Of a stretch of 58,184 nt of DNA, positions 54,646-58,184 are shown in pieces. Location of the stretch: the NCBI GenBank assembly GCA_030692355.1, contig JAUYCF010000112.1:1-58184 (forward strand), written 5' to 3'. Position numbers and translations under genes: made by a program. This stretch comes from Thiobacillus sp. GTDB taxonomy: Bacteria; Pseudomonadota; Gammaproteobacteria; Burkholderiales; Thiobacillaceae. The notes under the pieces were generated by a model. The model was given only the letters and a program-made list of their open reading frames with translations. It was not told where the DNA came from and ran no database searches. The stretch's first letter is position 1. Each line of letters begins with the position of its first letter.

Positions 54646-54910
54646 GTTCAATCATTCCCCACGTCCGTAATTTCTTCCGTATTTCTCGCACTTGATAGGT
54701 CTTCAGAACCCCGTCAGGGTGTGGCCGATACGTATAGATCACCCTGTCCGGGTACGCGCCAATAACAAAAGTCTTGTGCGAGGACCCACCGGTCGTTTCC
54801 TCGAGACTGAAACCCAAGTGCCCCATCAGCGTCTCCAACTCATCCCAGCGGAAATCAGTCGCGGGGGGATTCGCCAGAAATCGTCTAAGCAGTTTCTCTT
54901 TTCTAGACAC
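54638..54910 (-). CDS. hicA: HicA-family mRNA-interferase toxin
   Basis: 90 aa. WDELETLMGHLGFSLEETTG, then the active-site GGSSHKTFVIG with the catalytic His, and LKTYQVREIRKKLRTWG. It binds and cleaves mRNA unless held by HicB. A GTG start is used at 54910; the AT-rich upstream 50 bp (CAACTAAAATATAGTTGCAC) includes a GCAACT…AGTTGC palindrome that could be the HicB operator. Confidence 0.85.
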   Translation of the reverse strand: MSRKEKLLRRFLANPPATDFRWDELETLMGHLGFSLEETTGGSSHKTFVIGAYPDRVIYTYRPHPDGVLKTYQVREIRKKLRTWGMIEHE

Positions 54911-54935
54911 ACGAGTTTCCGTTTTTGTTTCAAAT

Positions 54936-54959
54936 TATGCAACTAAAATATAGTTGCAC
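54936..54959. promoter_or_regulatory. Candidate hicAB operator
   Basis: TGCAACTAAAATATAGTTGC is a near-perfect palindrome (TGCAACTa / tAGTTGCA) about 30 bp upstream of the hicA start, in otherwise AT-rich sequence. It is a typical site type for an RHH repressor. The function is inferred. Confidence 0.5.
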
Positions 54960-55030
54960 GTTATGGTTCACCTGAGATCTGTTGCTGTCAAGCACCTCCA
55001 CGTCGCAAGGATGCAGTAGCACCACCCAAC

Positions 55031-55060
55031 AAAAAAGGCGCAGTCCCCTGCGCCTTTTTT
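55031..55060 (-). terminator. Bidirectional terminator between nrdB and hicA
   Basis: AAAAAAGGCGCAG–TCCC–CTGCGCCTTTTTT is a perfect stem with A and T tracts on each side, so it works on either strand. It ends the nrdAB transcript on the minus strand. Confidence 0.9.
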
Positions 55061-55073
55061 CCATCTCAGCCGG

Positions 55074-56219
55074 TCAATCCCAGCTCAACGCCCCGCCCGT
55101 CTGGTACTCCGTGACGCGCGTCTCGAAGAAGTTCTTCTCCTTCTTCAGGTCGATCATCTCGGCCATCCAGGGGAAGGGATTGGTAACGCCGGGGAACATT
55201 TCGTCGAGGCCGATCTGCTGGCAGCGGCGGTTGGCGATGAAGCGCAGGTATTCCTTGAACTGGGCCGAGTTCAAGCCTAACACGCCGCGCGGCATGGTGT
55301 CTTCGGCGTAGCGGTATTCGAGCTCGACGCCCTTCTGGATCAGGCCGGTGATTTCGGCCTTGAACTCATTGGTCCACAGGTGCGGGTTTTCCAGTTTGAT
55401 GGTGTTGATAAGGTCGATGCCGAAGTTGCAGTGCATCGACTCGTCGCGCAGGATGTACTGGTACTGCTCGGCGGCGCCGGTCATCTTGTTCTGGCGGCCC
55501 AGGGCGAGGATCTGCACGAAGCCGACGTAGAAGAAGATGCCTTCCATGATGCAGGCGAAGACGATCAGCGACTTGAGCAAATCCTGGTCGGCCTGCGGGG
55601 TGCCGGTCTTGAACTGCGGGTTGGTGAGCGTGTTGATGAAGGGGATGAGGAATTCGTCCTTGTCGCGGATGCTCTCGATCTCGTGATAGGCGTTGAAGAT
55701 CTCGCCTTCGTCCAGACCCAGCGATTCGACGATGTACTGGTAGGCGTGGGTGTGGATCGCCTCTTCGAACGCCTGGCGCAGCAGGTACTGGCGGCACTCG
55801 GGCGCGGTGATGTGGCGATAGGTGCCGAGCACGATGTTGTTGGCGGCCAGGGAGTCAGCCGTGACGAAGAAGCCGAGGTTGCGCGTGACCAGGCGGCGCT
55901 CGTCTTCGGTGAGCGCGGTGGGGTCTTTCCACTGCGCGATGTCGCGGCTCATGTTCACTTCCTGCGGCATCCAGTGGTTGGCGCAGGCGTCCAGGTATTT
56001 CTGCCACGCCCATTTGTATTTGAAGGGGACGAGCTGGTTCACGTCCGTCGCGCCGTTGATGATGCGCTTGTCGGATGCCCGCACGCGTTGCTGGCTGGAT
56101 TCGACCGGGCGCGGCGCGAGGTCGGCAACCTCGGCAGCCGCTGCGGATTCCTTGCGCAGGAAGGCCGGCACGTCCATGGGTTTGGCGGCGGGGGTGAAGT
56201 CGTCTTCAAAATTCAACAT
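55074..56219 (-). CDS. nrdB: Ribonucleoside-diphosphate reductase, beta subunit
   Basis: 381 aa, class Ia. Iron-ligand helices: [32 protein letters not shown] (ExxH) and [12 protein letters not shown] with DESMHCNFG. It carries the tyrosyl-radical di-iron centre that starts deoxyribonucleotide synthesis in NrdA. AAAGGAG precedes the ATG. It is 218 bp downstream of nrdA, with a family B repeat in between. Confidence 0.96.
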   Translation of the reverse strand: MLNFEDDFTPAAKPMDVPAFLRKESAAAAEVADLAPRPVESSQQRVRASDKRIINGATDVNQLVPFKYKWAWQKYLDACANHWMPQEVNMSRDIAQWKDPTALTEDERRLVTRNLGFFVTADSLAANNIVLGTYRHITAPECRQYLLRQAFEEAIHTHAYQYIVESLGLDEGEIFNAYHEIESIRDKDEFLIPFINTLTNPQFKTGTPQADQDLLKSLIVFACIMEGIFFYVGFVQILALGRQNKMTGAAEQYQYILRDESMHCNFGIDLINTIKLENPHLWTNEFKAEITGLIQKGVELEYRYAEDTMPRGVLGLNSAQFKEYLRFIANRRCQQIGLDEMFPGVTNPFPWMAEMIDLKKEKNFFETRVTEYQTGGALSWD

Positions 56220-56299
56220 CGTTTTTTTTCTCCTTTGGTTTTCCCAAAGTGGGCTGGGCCCACACTGCTTTTAATCTGGTGGCGGGCAGCGCCCGCCAT

Positions 56300-56430
56300 G
56301 AATCGCTGAGTAATTTGATATGGCCGTCATTGCGAGGAGCGCAGCGACGCGGCAATCCAGAAATGCCCGCTTAATTAATGCGCTGGATTGCCGCGCTGCG
56401 CTCGCAATGACGAATTATTCAGCGGTTCCC
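56300..56430. repeat. Family B repeat, copy B5, between nrdA and nrdB
   Basis: AATCGCTGAGTAATTTGATA … GTCATTGCGAGGAGCG and CGCTCGCAATGAC … TTATTCAGCGGTTCCC form the usual nested palindrome. It starts 7 bp past the nrdA stop on that strand and could terminate or process the nrdA–nrdB transcript. Confidence 0.75.
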
Positions 56431-56437
56431 TACCCCT

Positions 56438-58184
<1,747 letters not shown>

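Overview
The window looks like chromosomal DNA from a GC-rich, sulfur-oxidising betaproteobacterium, most likely a Thiobacillus-like or neighbouring chemolithoautotroph. The main evidence is a sat–aprB–aprA cluster (ATP sulfurylase and APS reductase), a CbbQ/CbbO-type RuBisCO-activase pair, and a conventional housekeeping block (rplU–rpmA–obgE, ispB, a tRNA-Pro, HU, nrdAB). The genus is an inference; no rRNA gene is present to test it.

Layout. 1–0.4 kb: the end of an IS3-type element and a palindromic repeat. 0.45–4.8 kb: a FixJ-like regulator overlapping a giant CheB–CheR–PAS–histidine kinase. 5–10.3 kb: small genes, a PRPP-synthetase-like enzyme, an APH-like kinase, gene remnants and many dispersed repeats. 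10.5–29.9 kb: a signalling island with a CHASE3 kinase and response regulator, four very large GGDEF–EAL proteins, a DksA-like zinc-finger protein and a second APH-like kinase fused to a P-loop kinase. The fourth GGDEF–EAL protein carries an integrase-type arm DNA-binding domain at its N-terminus. 30–35 kb: a glycine-zipper lipoprotein, an MscS channel, a hemerythrin, an aspartic protease and a GATase. 34.8–44.1 kb: energy metabolism, with a small companion gene, sat, aprBA, a YkgJ-like Fe/Zn-cluster protein, a DUF4124 protein, cbbQ-like, cbbO-like and a 91-aa partner. 44.1–49.5 kb: the housekeeping core. 49.5–55 kb: accessory genes, with an IS4 remnant, an OmpA/cadherin-like outer-membrane protein, a PilZ protein and a hicAB operon with two downstream genes. 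55–58.2 kb: nrdB and a partial nrdA.

How the parts relate. The signalling island concentrates c-di-GMP synthesis and breakdown enzymes with different sensory inputs (CACHE, NIT-like, GAF, receiver). A PilZ effector lies about 23 kb away. The sulfur block encodes the indirect sulfite-oxidation route (sulfite + AMP to APS to sulfate + ATP); no membrane partner (AprM or QmoABC) is visible here.

Intergenic DNA is unusually rich in short palindromic and MITE-like repeats of at least five families. One copy is nested in another with a target-site duplication. Several repeats supply stop codons, or apparently start codons, to neighbouring genes. At least seven gene fragments (csp, pfpI, N-formylglutamate amidohydrolase, a substrate-binding protein, ATP-dependent DNA ligase, hsdR, an IS4 transposase) show ongoing decay. 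No CRISPR array or rRNA was seen. All family assignments come from motif recognition by eye, not from database searches.
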